Shown piece by piece: positions 1 through 13,534 of a stretch of DNA of 64,000 nucleotides. Both the position numbers and the translations under genes were made by a program. Position 1 is the first letter of the stretch, and each line of letters opens with the position of its first letter. Source of the DNA: Paratinospora sagittata (taxonomy: Eukaryota > Streptophyta > Magnoliopsida > Ranunculales > Menispermaceae); NCBI GenBank assembly GCA_035771175.1, contig CM069600.1:3451210-3515209 (forward strand), written 5' to 3'. A model generated the notes under the pieces. The model ran no database searches, was not told the DNA's origin, and saw nothing but the letters and a program-made list of their open reading frames with translations.

Positions 1-1925
1 AGCAGTAACACTATTGTTCCCTTAGCCAAAAAAGAGTAGCAACAGAGGAGCTTTCTAATGAAATGAAAGATTCACCAAGCAGTCTTATTAATGAAAAAAC
101 AAAGCCAATTGAAGGTAAATAAGAGCGTTTTACAAAAAGTGACAGTGAAACAAAACAAAGCTATCCAAATGACATCAAGTGATACAATTTCAAAAACAAC
201 AAAATCTTCAAATAGGGGAAAAAATAATGATCAAGGAATTGAATAGACAACTAAAGGGGACCTGAAAGCAGAAGGGCATGTGAACAAAAGAGAATTAGAG
301 ATATAGCTTCCCTTTGAGGAGGGAGGGTGCTTTAAGTTAAATTTTCCCCCTTTCAGTTGTTTAGCCAAAACACCTTATTAATAGTAATAACTTCACTTGT
401 GTACCTAAACTCACTTGTCCCTGCATGTCATATATATGTGGTATAAAAGAACTAGATAAATATTGAAGTAGGACAAAAAAAAAATAGTAGAAGATTACTA
501 CTTTATGTGAACTAGATAATATCAAAATGAAAAATATTAACTATTAAGTTTCAAAAACACAAGATGAGAGGAATTTTTTATGCCTCCAAAGTAAATTATC
601 AAACAAGGCATTTCTTGTTTTCAACATGAACGATTTGGAGGCGTTTAAGAAACACCTCCATGAGGCATTTTTTTTAACAACTAATTGAAAAAAAATTCTC
701 TACCTACAAATTAGAGGTGTTTTAGAAACCTTTACGAGCCATGTTCTATTGTTATAGAAATACACCTCTGTTTTTCTTTTTCTTTCTTTTCTACAACACC
801 TATGGGAGGCGCTATTCACGCCTCCAAGAAGCTATCTTAATTAAAATTTCAAAACATTTAGATTTAATTTATTTATTTATTTTAAAAAAACTCTAAATAA
901 AGGAAAAACAATGTATTAGGAAGTCTAAAAAAAACATTACCACAAAACCATATGCAAAATAAGCACTAAAAAGCAAAACATAATACAAATTGTTAGGTTT
1001 TTCATCGATTATCCACATAAGTTCTTAAATACTACAAAATAATCATAACAACAATATTATTGTTAGCCATAAAAGAGTACCATAAAACTGCTCCTTGCAC
1101 TTCTAGCAACGAAAGACATTTCTAATAACAACACAAGATACTTCCTTAAAAATTGAAATGAAGGATTCACCAAGAGTCTTACTAATGAAAAAACATGACA
1201 ATTGAAGGTAGAAGGGCCAAGTCAACAAGTTCCTTTTACAAAAAGTGATTGTGAAACAAAACAAAGCTATCCAAATGTAATCAAGTGATACAATTTCAAA
1301 AACAGACAACCTTCAAATAGAGGAAAAAAATTTGATGAAGGAATTGAGTCTACACTTATTGTCAAGTAATAATGCATATTCATGCAATATCCAAAGATCG
1401 AATAACAAAACCATAAGAGAAGATTTAACAAGGAAGTGTCCAAAAATCAATTGATAGAGATTGACAAAAAGTAAATGGATGAATAATAAATAGACAGACC
1501 ATGTACATTCCTATCATAATATTGTGATGTACAAGCACATATTTATTAGTCATTCTCCAAGCCTCTTCTTTTCCTTACCAATAGGATTTAACTATGAAGA
1601 AAGATCTCCATGTTATAGTAGCAAAATCACTAATAGTGCTGCTTTTTAGATACCGTCAAGGGAAAAAAAAAAAACCAACCATAATAGCTGCTAATCAGAA
1701 GAAATTCAGCAACACAGAATGATTACAAAGGTTATAGACAACGAGGTCATTTAAATAAGTTGTTTTACCAACCAAGGTCCACCCACATGAAAACAGATGC
1801 TAAGCAACCAATAGAAAGAAACGGGAACAACCTCACCATGAAAACACAGGTAAGAAAGCATCACAACAAAACAAGTTTACATGAAGGCCATAAAAAGATA
1901 GATTAAGAGCATATTACAGTGGATA

Positions 1926-2040
1926 GGACCAGATGTTAGGATTCCATCTTGGAATCATTGTGGGTGCCCCAGGGGTCCCTCGTCCTCTGGGCACTGGTTT
2001 GGTCCCTGATCTTGATGGGCAGCCTTTTTCACGTGCCCAA
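1926..2040. repeat. GC-richer island in array unit (copy 1 of 4)
   Basis: A block of about 115 bp starting ggataggaccagatgttagg, much richer in GC than its surroundings. Copies lie at 5046-5165, 8132-8250 and 10422-10545. Read on the minus strand it gives an open stretch rich in Arg, Gly, Pro and Trp, reminiscent of the tail of an RNA-binding-type protein. It may be a host exon fragment captured before the array was amplified. I could not identify the parent gene. Confidence 0.5.
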
Positions 2041-3094
2041 ATGAGTTATCAAAGAAAACATTTTTTTTTTTATGAACAACATGTTTTAATAACTAATGGA
2101 AGGCATTTTTATGCCTCCTAAAGGCATTTTCTGTAATGATAGGGAGAAAATGTTTCTTTTCTCTAACTACAAGCTAGAGGTGTTCTTCACTCCTCTAAGA
2201 GCCATGTTCTATTGTTATAGAAATACTGAAATACACCTCTATTTTTTTTTTTCTAAACCCCCATGGGAGGCGTTATCCAGGTCTCCAAGAAGCTAACTTA
2301 ATTAAAGAACTTCAGACTAGTTAGATTTTATTTTATTTTACTTTTTAGCCAAAAACTCAAAACAATGTATGAGGAAGTCTAAATAAAACTTATCCAAAAA
2401 ATAATATACTAAATAAGCACTAAAAAAAAGTTGATATAAATTGTTAGACTTTTGATTTATTATCCACAGAAGTACTTGAATACTTCAAAATAATCATAGA
2501 AGCAACAATATTGTTTTCCTTAACCAAAAAAAAATATATATATAGCATAAAACTGCTCCTTAAACTTATAGCAACAGAGGGGGGAATTCAAAGTTCAAAC
2601 GAACAACCCTGACATTATTTAGCATCTTTAGTTGAATTAAATCAAATGGAAAGCAAAATGAAGCAAATGAAACAAAAGAAAATAGATGTCAAAGAAAGAT
2701 TACAAAATATAATAAAAAAAAAACAAAGATGGAAGACGAAATATATTATCAAAGAAGGCATTATTTTATATGAACGAATTGGAGGCGTTTTGGAAAGCCT
2801 CCACAAGGCAACTCTAACTACAAACTAGAGGTGGTGTTTTTCACGCCTTTAAGAGCCATGTTCTATTGTTATAGAAATACACCTCTACGTTTTTTTTTTT
2901 CCAAACACCTATGGGAGGCGTTATTTTCACGCCTCCAAGAAGCTAGATTAATAAAAACTTGAAAATATTTACATTTAATTTTTTTTAAAAAAAATATATC
3001 AAAGTAAAGGAAAACAATGTATTAGGAAGTCTAAAAAAACTTTAAACCTACATAAACTGTTAGGCTTTTGATTTATTATTCAAAGAATAATCGT

Positions 3095-6000
3095 AGCAGT
3101 AACACTATAGTTCCCTTAGCCAAAAAAGAGTAGCATAAAACAACTCCTTGCACTCATATCAACAGAGGAGCTTTCTAATGAAATGAAAGATTGACCAAGC
3201 AGTCTTATTAATGAAAAAACAAGCCAATTGAAGGTAAATAAGAGCGTTTTACAAAAAGTGACTGAAACAAAACAAAGCTATCCAAATGACATCAAGTGAT
3301 ACAATTTCAAAAACAACAAAATCTTCAAATAGGGGAAAAAATAATGATCAAGGAATTGAATAGACAACTAACGGGGACCTGAAAGCAGAAGGGCATGTGA
3401 ACAAAAGAGAATTAGAGATATAGCTTCCCTTTGAGGAGGGAGGGTGCTTTAAGTTAAAATTTCCCCCCTTTCAGTTGTTTAGCCAAAACACCTTATTAAT
3501 AGTAATAACTTCACTTGTGTACCTAAACTCACTTGTCCCTGCATGTCATACATATGTGGTATAAAAGAACTAGATAAATATTGAAGTAGGACAAAAAAAA
3601 TAGTAGAAGATTACTACTTTATGTGAACTAGATAATATCAAAATGAAAAATATTAACTATTAAGTTTCAAAAATACAAGATGAGAGGAATTTTTTATGCC
3701 TCCAAAGTAAATTATCAAACAAGGCATTTCTTGTGTTTCGACATGAACGATTTGGAGGCGTTTAAGAAACACCTCCATGAGGCATTTTTTTTAACAACTA
3801 ATTGAAAAAAATTCTCTACCTACAAATTAGAGGTGTTTTAGAAACCTTTACGAGCCTTGTTCTATTGTTATAGAAATACACCTCCGTTTTTCTTTTTCTT
3901 TTTTTTTTCTTTCTTTTCTACAACACCTATGGGAGGTGCTATTCATGCCTCCAAGAAGCTATCTTAATTAAAATTTCAAAACATTTAGATTTAATTAATT
4001 TTTTTTTTTTAAAAACTCTAAATAAAGGAAAAACAATGTATTAAGAAGTCTAAAAAAAACATTACCACAAAACCATACGCAAAATAAGCACTAAAAAGTA
4101 AAACATAATACAAATTGTTAGGTTTTTCATTGATTATCCACATAAGTTCTTAAATACTACAAAATAATCATAACAACAATATTATTGTTAGCCATAAAAG
4201 AGTACCATAAAACTGCTCCTTGCACTTCTAGCAACGAAAGACCTTTCTAATAACAACACAAGATACTTCCTTAAGAAATGAAATGAACAATTCACCAAGG
4301 AGTCTTACTAATGAAAAAACATGACAATTGAAGGTAGAAGAGCCAAGTCAATCAGTTCGTTTTACAAAAAGTGATTATGAAACAAAACAAAGCTATCCAA
4401 ATGTAATCAAGTGATACAACTTCGAAAAAGACAACCTTCAAATAGAGGAAAAAAATTGATGAAGGAATTGAGTCTACACTTATTGTCAAGTAATAATGCA
4501 TATTCGTGCAATATCCAAAGATCCAATAGCAAAACCATAAGAGAAGTTTTAACAAGGAAGTGTCCAAAAATCAATTGATAGAGAATGACAAAAAGTAAAT
4601 GGATGAATAATAAATAGACAGACCATGTACATTCCTATCATAATATTGTGATGTACAAGCACATATTTATTAGTCATTCTCCAAGCCTCTTCTTTTCCTT
4701 ACCAATAGGATTTAACTATGAAGAAAGATCTCCATGTTATAGTAGCAAAATCACTAATGGTGCTGCTTTTTAGATACCGTCAAGGGGAAAAAAAAAAAAC
4801 CAACCATAATAGCTGCTAATAAGAAGAAATTCAGCAACACAGAATGATTACAAAGGTTATAGATAACGAGGTCATTTAAATAAGTTGTTTTACCGACCAA
4901 GGTCCACCCACATGAAAACAGATGCTAAGCAACCAATAGAAAGAAACGGGAACAACCTCACCATGAAAACACAGGTAAGAAAGCATCACAATAAAACAAG
5001 TTTACATGAAGGCCATAAAAAGATAGATTAAGAGCATATTACAGTGGATAGGACCAGATGTTAGGATTCCATCTTGGAATCATTGTGGGTGCCCCAGGGG
5101 TCCCTCGTCCTCTGGGCACTGTTTTGGTCCCTGATCTTGATGGGCAGCCTTTTTCACGTGCCCAAATGAATTATCAAAGAAAACATTTTTTTTATATGAA
5201 CAACATGTTTTAATAACTAATGGAAGGCATTTTTAGGCCTCCTAAAGGCATTTTCTGTAATGATAGGGAGAAAATGTTTCTTTTCTCTAACTACAAGCTA
5301 GAGGTGTTCTTCACTCCTCTAAGAGCCATGTTCTATTGTTATAGAAATACTGAAATACACCTCTATTTTTTTTTTTCTAAACCCCCATGGGAGGCGTTAT
5401 CCAGGTCTCCAAGAAGCTAACTTAATTAAAGAACTTCAGACTAGTTAGATTTTATTTTATTTTACTTTTTAGCCAAAAACTCAAAACAATGTATGAGGAA
5501 GTCTAAATAAAACTTATCCAAAAAATAATATACTAAATAAGCACTAAAAAAAAGTTGATATAAATTGTTAGACTTTTGATTTATTATCCACAGAAGTACT
5601 TGAATACTTCAAAATAATCATAGAAGCAACAATATTGTTTTCCTTAACCAAAAAAAATATATATATATTGCATAAAACTGCTCCTTAAACTTATAGCAAC
5701 AGAGGGGGGAATTCAAAGTTCAAACCAACAACCCTGACATTATTTAGCATCTTTAGTTGAATTAAATCAAATGGAAAGTAAAATGAAGCAATAGAAACAA
5801 AAGAAAATAGATGTCAAAGAAGGATTACAAAATATAATAAAAAAAAAACAAAGATGGAAGACGAAATAAATTATCAAAGAAGGCATTATTTTATATGAAC
5901 GAATTGGAGGCGTTTTGTAAATGCCTCCACAAGAAATAAGAGCCATGTTCTATTGTTATAGAAATACACCTCTATGTTTTTTTTCCAAACACCTATGGGA

Positions 6001-6179
6001 GGCGTTATTTTCACGCCTCCAAGAAGCTAGATTAATAAAAACTTGGAAATATTTACATTTAAATTTTTTTTAAAAAAAATATATCAAAGTAAAGGAAAAC
6101 AATGTATTAGGAAGTCTAAAAAAACTTTAAACCTACATAAACTGTTAGGCTTTTGATTTATTATTCAAAGAATAATCGT
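3095..6179. repeat. Array unit 2
   Basis: A 3085-bp unit almost identical to the next one at 6180-9262, including the same small indels relative to unit 1 (for example loss of the segment after 'gcctccacaag' near 5932 and the 'caatagaaac' variant near 5790). The pair therefore arose by a recent whole-unit duplication, while unit 1 is an older relative. Confidence 0.85.
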
Positions 6180-9100
6180 AGCAGTAACACTATAGTTCCC
6201 TTAGCCAAAAAAGAGTAGCATAAAACAACTCCTTGCACTCATATCAACAGAGGAGCTTTCTAATGAAATGAAAGATTGACCAAGCAGTCTTATTAATGAA
6301 AAAACAAGCCAATTGAAGGTAAATAAGAGCGTTTTACAAAAAGTGACTGAAACAAAACAAAGCTATCCAAATGACATCAAGTGATACAATTTCAAAAACA
6401 ACAAAATCTTCAAATAGGGGAAAAAATAATGATCAAGGAATTGAATAGACAACTAACGGGGACCTGAAAGCAGAAGGGCATGTGAACAAAAGAGAATTAG
6501 AGATATAGCTTCCCTTTGAGGAGGGAGGGTGCTTTAAGTTAAAATTTCCCCCCTTTCAGTTGTTTAGCCAAAACACCTTATTAATAGTAATAACTTCACT
6601 TGTGTACCTAAACTCACTTGTCCCTGCATGTCATACATATGTGGTATAAAAGAACTAGATAAATATTGAAGTAGGACAAAAAAAATAGTAGAAGATTACT
6701 ACTTTATGTGAACTAGATAATATCAAAATGAAAAATATTAACTATTAAGTTTCAAAAATACAAGATGAGAGGAATTTTTTATGCCTCCAAAGTAAATTAT
6801 CAAACAAGGCATTTCTTGTGTTTCGACATGAACGATTTGGAGGCGTTTAAGAAACACCTCCATGAGGCATTTTTTTTAACAACTAATTGAAAAAAATTCT
6901 CTACCTACAAATTAGAGGTGTTTTAGAAACCTTTACGAGCCTTGTTCTATTGTTATAGAAATACACCTCCGTTTTTCTTTTTCTTTTTTTTTTTCTTTCT
7001 TTTCTACAACACCTATGGGAGGTGCTATTCATGCCTCCAAGAAGCTATCTTAATTAAAATTTCAAAACATTTAGATTTAATTAATTTTTTTTTTTTAAAA
7101 ACTCTAAATAAAGGAAAAACAATGTATTAAGAAGTCTAAAAAAAACATTACCACAAAACCATACGCAAAATAAGCACTAAAAAGTAAAACATAATACAAA
7201 TTGTTAGGTTTTTCATTGATTATCCACATAAGTTCTTAAATACTACAAAATAATCATAACAACAATATTATTGTTAGCCATAAAAGAGTACCATAAAACT
7301 GCTCCTTGCACTTCTAGCAACGAAAGACCTTTCTAATAACAACACAAGATACTTCCTTAAGAAATGAAATGAACAATTCACCAAGGAGTCTTACTAATGA
7401 AAAAACATGACAATTGAAGGTAGAAGAGCCAAGTCAATCAGTTCGTTTTACAAAAAGTGATTATGAAACAAAACAAAGCTATCCAAATGTAATCAAGTGA
7501 TACAACTTCGAAAAAGACAACCTTCAAATAGAGGAAAAAAATTGATGAAGGAATTGAGTCTACACTTATTGTCAAGTAATAATGCATATTCGTGCAATAT
7601 CCAAAGATCCAATAGCAAAACCATAAGAGAAGTTTTAACAAGGAAGTGTCCAAAAATCAATTGATAGAGAATGACAAAAAGTAAATGGATGAATAATAAA
7701 TAGACAGACCATGTACATTCCTATCATAATATTGTGATGTACAAGCACATATTTATTAGTCATTCTCCAAGCCTCTTCTTTTCCTTACCAATAGGATTTA
7801 ACTATGAAGAAAGATCTCCATGTTATAGTAGCAAAATCACTAATGGTGCTGCTTTTTAGATACCGTCAAGGGGAAAAAAAAAAAACCAACCATAATAGCT
7901 GCTAATAAGAAGAAATTCAGCAACACAGAATGATTACAAAGGTTATAGATAACGAGGTCATTTAAATAAGTTGTTTTACCGACCAAGGTCCACCCACATG
8001 AAAACAGATGCTAAGCAACCAATAGAAAGAAACGGGAACAACCTCACCATGAAAACACAGGTAAGAAAGCATCACAATAAAACAAGTTTACATGAAGGCC
8101 ATAAAAAGATAGATTAAGAGCATATTACAGTGGATAGGACCAGATGTTAGGATTCCATCTTGGAATCATTGTGGGTGCCCCAGGGGTCCCTCGTCCTCTG
8201 GGCACTGTTTTGGTCCCTGATCTTGATGGGCAGCCTTTTTCACGTGCCCAAATGAATTATCAAAGAAAACATTTTTTTTATATGAACAACATGTTTTAAT
8301 AACTAATGGAAGGCATTTTTAGGCCTCCTAAAGGCATTTTCTGTAATGATAGGGAGAAAATGTTTCTTTTCTCTAACTACAAGCTAGAGGTGTTCTTCAC
8401 TCCTCTAAGAGCCATGTTCTATTGTTATAGAAATACTGAAATACACCTCTATTTTTTTTTTTCTAAACCCCCATGGGAGGCGTTATCCAGGTCTCCAAGA
8501 AGCTAACTTAATTAAAGAACTTCAGACTAGTTAGATTTTATTTTATTTTACTTTTTAGCCAAAAACTCAAAACAATGTATGAGGAAGTCTAAATAAAACT
8601 TATCCAAAAAATAATATACTAAATAAGCACTAAAAAAAAGTTGATATAAATTGTTAGACTTTTGATTTATTATCCACAGAAGTACTTGAATACTTCAAAA
8701 TAATCATAGAAGCAACAATATTGTTTTCCTTAACCAAAAAAAATATATATATATTGCATAAAACTGCTCCTTAAACTTATAGCAACAGAGGGGGGAATTC
8801 AAAGTTCAAACCAACAACCCTGACATTATTTAGCATCTTTAGTTGAATTAAATCAAATGGAAAGTAAAATGAAGCAATAGAAACAAAAGAAAATAGATGT
8901 CAAAGAAGGATTACAAAATATAATAAAAAAAAAACAAAGATGGAAGACGAAATAAATTATCAAAGAAGGCATTATTTTATATGAACGAATTGGAGGCGTT
9001 TTGTAAATGCCTCCACAAGAAATAAGAGCCATGTTCTATTGTTATAGAAATACACCTCTATGTTTTTTTTCCAAACACCTATGGGAGGCGTTATTTTCAC

Positions 9101-9262
9101 GCCTCCAAGAAGCTAGATTAATAAAAACTTGGAAATATTTACATTTAAATTTTTTTTAAAAAAATCTCAAAGTAAAGGAAAACAATGTATTAGGAAGTCT
9201 AACAAAACTTTAAACCTACATAAACTGTTAGGCTTTTGATTTATTATTCAAAGAATAATCGT
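6180..9262. repeat. Array unit 3
   Basis: The 3083-bp partner of unit 2. Differences between the two are mostly in homopolymer lengths, with a short deletion near 9163, which suggests either very recent duplication or ongoing gene conversion. Confidence 0.85.
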
Positions 9263-11640
9263 AGCAGTAACACTATTGTTCCCTTAGCCAAAAAAGAGTA
9301 GCATAAAACAACTCCTTGCACTCATATCAACAGAGGAGCTTTCTAATGAAATGAAAGATTGACCAAGCAGTCTTATTAATGAAAAAACAAGCCAATTGAA
9401 GGTATTTATAAGAGCGTTTTACAAAAAGTGACTGTGAAACAAAACAAAGCTATCCAAATGACATCAAGTGATACAATTTCAAAAACAACAAAATCTTCAA
9501 ATATAGGAAGAAATATTTATTAGGAAGTCTAAAAAAAACATTACCACACAACCCCATATGCAAAATAAGCACTAAAAAGCAAGACATAATACAAATTGTT
9601 AAGTTTTTCATAACAACAATATTATTGTTAGCCATAAAAGAGTACCATAAAACTGTTCTTTACACTTCGATTCACAAGGAGTCTTACTAATGAAAAAACA
9701 TGACAATTGAAAGGTAGAAGGGCCAAGTCAATAAGTTCCTTTTACAAAAAGTGATTGTGAAACAAAACAAAGCTATCCAAATGTAATCAAGTGATACAAT
9801 TTCAAAAACAGACATAAACCTTCAAATAGAGGAAAAAATTTGATGAAGGAATTGAGTCTACACTTATTGTCAAGTAATAATTGCATATTCATGCAATATC
9901 CAAAGATCCAATAGCAAAACCATAAGAGAAGTTTTAACAAGGAAGTGTCAATTGATAGAGAATGACAAAAAGTAAATGGATGAATAATAAATAGACAGAC
10001 CATGTACATTCCTATCATAATATTGTGATGTACAAGCACATATTTATTAGTCATTCTCCAAGCCTCTTGTTTTCCTTACCAATAGGATTTAACTATGAAG
10101 AAAGATCTCCATGTTATAGTAGCAAAATCACTAATAGTGCTGCTTTTTAGATACCGTCAAGTGGGACAAAAAAAAACGAACCATAATAGCTGCTAATAAG
10201 AAGAAATTCAGCATCACAGAATGATTACAAAGGTTATAGATAACGAGGTCATTTAAAAAAGTTGTTTTACCGACCAAGGTCCACCCACATGAAAACAGAT
10301 GCTAAGCAACCAATAGAAAAAAAAAACGGGAACAACCTCACCATGAAAACACAGGTAAGAAAGCGTCACAACAAAACAAGTTTACATGAAGGCCATAAAA
10401 AGATAGATTAAGAGCATATTATAGTGGATAGGACCAGAAGTTAGGATTCCATCTTGGAATCATTGTGGGTGCCCCAGGGGTCCCTCGTCCTCGTCCTCTG
10501 GGCACTGTTTTGTTCCCTGATCTTGATGGGCAGCCATTTTCATGTCTCCAAATGAGTTATCAAAGAAAACATTTTTTTTTATATGAACATGTTTTAATAA
10601 CTAATGGAAGGCATTTTTATGCCTCCTAAGGCATTTTCTGTAATGATAGGGAGAAAATGTTTCTTTTCTCTAACTACAAGCTAGAGGTGTTCTTCACTCC
10701 TCTAAGACCCATGTTCTATTGTTATAGAAATACTGAAGTACACCTCTATTTTTTTTTTCCTAAACCCCCATGGGAAGCGTTATTCACGTCTCCAAGAAGC
10801 TAACTTAATTAAAGAACTTCAGACTAGTTAGATTTTATTTTATTTTATTTTTTAGCCAAAAACTCAAAAGGAAGTCTAAAAAAAACTTATCCAAAAAAAT
10901 AATATACTAAATAAGCACTAAAAAAAAAGTTGATATAAATTGTTAGACTTTTGATTTATTATCCACAGAAGTACTTGAATACTTCAAAATAATCATAGAA
11001 GCAACAATATTGTTTTCCTTAACCAAAAAAAAAAAATATAGCATAAAACTGCTCCTTAAACTTATAGCAACAGAGGGGGGGATTCAAAGTTCAAACCAAC
11101 AGACCTGACATTATTTAGCATCTTTAGTTGAATTAAATCAAATGGAAAGCAAAATGAAGCAATAGAAACAAAAGAAAATAGATGTCAAAGAAGGATTACA
11201 AAATATAATAAAAAAAAAACAAAGATGGAAGAAATAAATTATCAAAGAAGGCATTATTTTATATGAACGAATTGGAGGCGTTTTGGAAATGCCTCCACAA
11301 GGCATTTTCTCTAACTACAAACTAGAGGTGTTTTTCACACCTTTAAGAGCCATGTTCTATTGTTATAGAAATACACCTCTGTTTTTCTTTTTCTTTCGTT
11401 TCTACAACACCTATACGAGCCATGTTCTATTGTTATAGAAATACACCTCTGTTTTTCTTTTTCTTTCTTTTCTACAACACCTATACGAGCCATGTTCTAT
11501 TGTTATAGAAATACACCTCTGTTTTTCTTTTTCTTTCTTTTCTACAACACCTATGGGAGGCGCTATTCACGCCTCCAAGAAGCTATCTTAATTAAAATTT
11601 CAAAACATTTAGATTTTATTTATTTATTTATTTTAAAAAA
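9263..11640. repeat. Array unit 4, internally deleted
   Basis: It starts like the other units. At about 9505 it jumps from unit position about 240 to about 905, and near 9610 and 9660 it lacks two further blocks. It then follows the common order through the GC-richer island at 10422 and ends in a triplicated 70-bp block before re-entering the unit sequence at about 11640. Confidence 0.75.
11347..11556. repeat. 70-bp block repeated three times
   Basis: Three head-to-tail copies of a 70-bp block starting gagccatgttctattgttat, at 11347, 11417 and 11487. The last passes into the usual 'ggaggcgctattcacgcctcc' hairpin. Other units carry the block once, so this is a local expansion in unit 4. Confidence 0.85.
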
Positions 11641-12532
11641 ACTCTAAATAAAGGAAAAACAATGTATTAGGAAGTCTAAAAAAAACATTACCACAAAACC
11701 ATATGCAAAATAAGCACTAAAAAGCAAAACATAATACAAATTGTTAGGTTTTTCATCGATTATCCACATAAGTTCTTAAATACTACAAAATAATCATAAC
11801 AACAATATTACTGTTAGCCATAAAAGAGTACCATAAAACTGCTCCTTGCACTTCTAGCAACGAAAGACCTTTCTAATAACAACACAAGATACTTCCTTAA
11901 GAAATGAAATGAACAATTCACCAAGGAGTCTAGTCTTACTAATGAAAAAACATGACAATTGAAGGTAGAAGAGCCAAGTCAATAAGTTCGTTTTACAAAA
12001 AGTGATTATGAAACAAAACAAAGCTATCCAAATGTAATCAAGTGATACAATTTCAAAAAAGACAACCTTCAAATAGAGGAAAAAAATTGATGAAGGAATT
12101 GAGTCTACACTTATTGTCAAGTAATAATGCATATTCACGCAATATCCAAAGGTCGAATAGGAAAACCATAAGAGAAATTTTAGCAAGGAAGTGTTCAAAA
12201 ATCAATTGATAGAGAACGACAAAAAGTAAATGGATGAATAATAAATAGACAAACCATGTGCATTCCTATCATAATATTGTGATGCACAAGCACATATTTA
12301 TTAGTCATTCTCCAAGCCTCTTGTTTTCCTTACCAATAGGATTTAGCTATGAAGAAAGATCCATGTGATAGTAGCAAAATCACTAATAGTGCTGCTTTTT
12401 AGATTCCGTCAAGGAAAAAAAAAAAAAAATCAACCATAATAGCTGCTAATCAGAAGAAATTCAACAACACAATGATTACAAAGGTTATAGATAACAAGGT
12501 CATTTAAATAAGTTGTTTTACCGACCAAGGTC

Positions 12533-12580
12533 CACCCATATATATATATGACATGCAGGGACAAGTGAGTTTATATATTA
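12533..12580. repeat. Inverted junction at the right end of the array
   Basis: The array sequence stops at 'gaccaaggtccaccca' and is followed by tatatatgacatgcaggg acaagtgagttta, the reverse complement of a segment found near 385-435 in unit 1. The array thus ends with a short flipped piece of itself. Confidence 0.6.
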
Positions 12581-13480
12581 TAGAGACAAAGGAGCTCTCA
12601 ACAATAAGAGCAAAAGAAAAGATAAGTTTCTCAAGAGATCGAAAGTCCAAAAACATCAAAACTTAAAAAAACAAAATTGGAACCAACAACCCTAACATTG
12701 GGGATTTTATGAAATTCAACAACTTTATAGTGACAGTAAATTAAAGGCTTCGAAAGAAAAAACTATATCCTGAGATTTTAAATAATGAAAACCCTAGGCT
12801 ATGCAAAAACCTAAGCTCAAACCTAAATGACATGCAACTTTAAATCGGTAAATTCAGAAATTAAAATACCACAAAAAGACTTTCTGTTAATGTTAAAATA
12901 AACTTTAGAAAGTCCAAGTAGACTAACATAAAAACCAAAATTTATTGTCCAAGATCAATGTTTTTAAAAGCCAATGACCTGATAAATAGATGTTGCAACT
13001 GAAGCCTCCCCCCACTAATGGCCTAAAATGACCAAAATACTATGCAATGCAAACAAGAGGAAATTTACTGTTATTTTCTCACCTTTTTTCTCCTTCCCAA
13101 CTCTTTTCTAAACTAAAAACACATAAACATGAGATAAAAATAGACAAAATTGTGATTTCATCACACTCCCCCACTAGCGTTTTGCTAGTGTAATACCAAA
13201 AATTGTAATAAAATTTTTATCAAGGATTACTTCCCCACTACACCTGTGTTCCCTTTCACAAACCCATTTATTAAGTATTATAGTTATGAATCCAAGGAAT
13301 AGGTGACAGTGTTTATGAGCCATCCAATTCATGAAAATTTTCAAAGTCTTGAGGCATAGAACCCTTTTAATGCAAGATAAATTCTAACTCGTTGTGTAAA
13401 GTGATTTCTGACTTGGGTCTAGAACTTCGATTTTTTGAAAAGATGAAGTGATCTCCCTTATACCCAAAAGTACTTAGCCA
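12580..13480. other. Intergenic, no gene seen
   Basis: AT-rich sequence without a convincing reading frame on either strand. A short hyphenated inverted repeat 'actagcgttttgctagt' lies near 13174-13190. Nothing else stands out. Confidence 0.5.
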
Positions 13481-13534
13481 AACCAAACTTCAGTCCAAAC
13501 TAGGTATGTCCTTGGCATATTCATTTTGGGTTTT

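Larger units (their letters stand above)
1..12540. repeat. Higher-order tandem array, about 3.09 kb unit
   Basis: Three complete units (1-3094, 3095-6179, 6180-9262) begin at the same marker, agcagtaacactat, and run in the same order. Units 2 and 3 look nearly identical over their whole length. A fourth unit (9263 to about 11600) has lost roughly 650 bases near 9505 and smaller blocks near 9610 and 9660. A fifth partial unit continues to about 12535. Inside each unit three related modules recur, each with a 'gagtagcataaaac...tccttgcac' stretch, a gaggcgtt/aacgcctc hairpin zone and a 'gaggaagtctaaa' stretch, so the structure is repeats within repeats. No protein-coding gene is credible; every long frame crosses AT-rich repeat. 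The aggcgttt/aaacgcc hairpins resemble the subterminal repeats of CACTA transposons, but I saw no CACTA termini or transposase. Confidence 0.9.

Noticed and set aside
1933..8506. Repeated 60-71-codon frames in the array as a small-protein family
   Set aside because: They recur only because the DNA repeats, have low-complexity Phe/Lys composition, and unit-specific indels break them.
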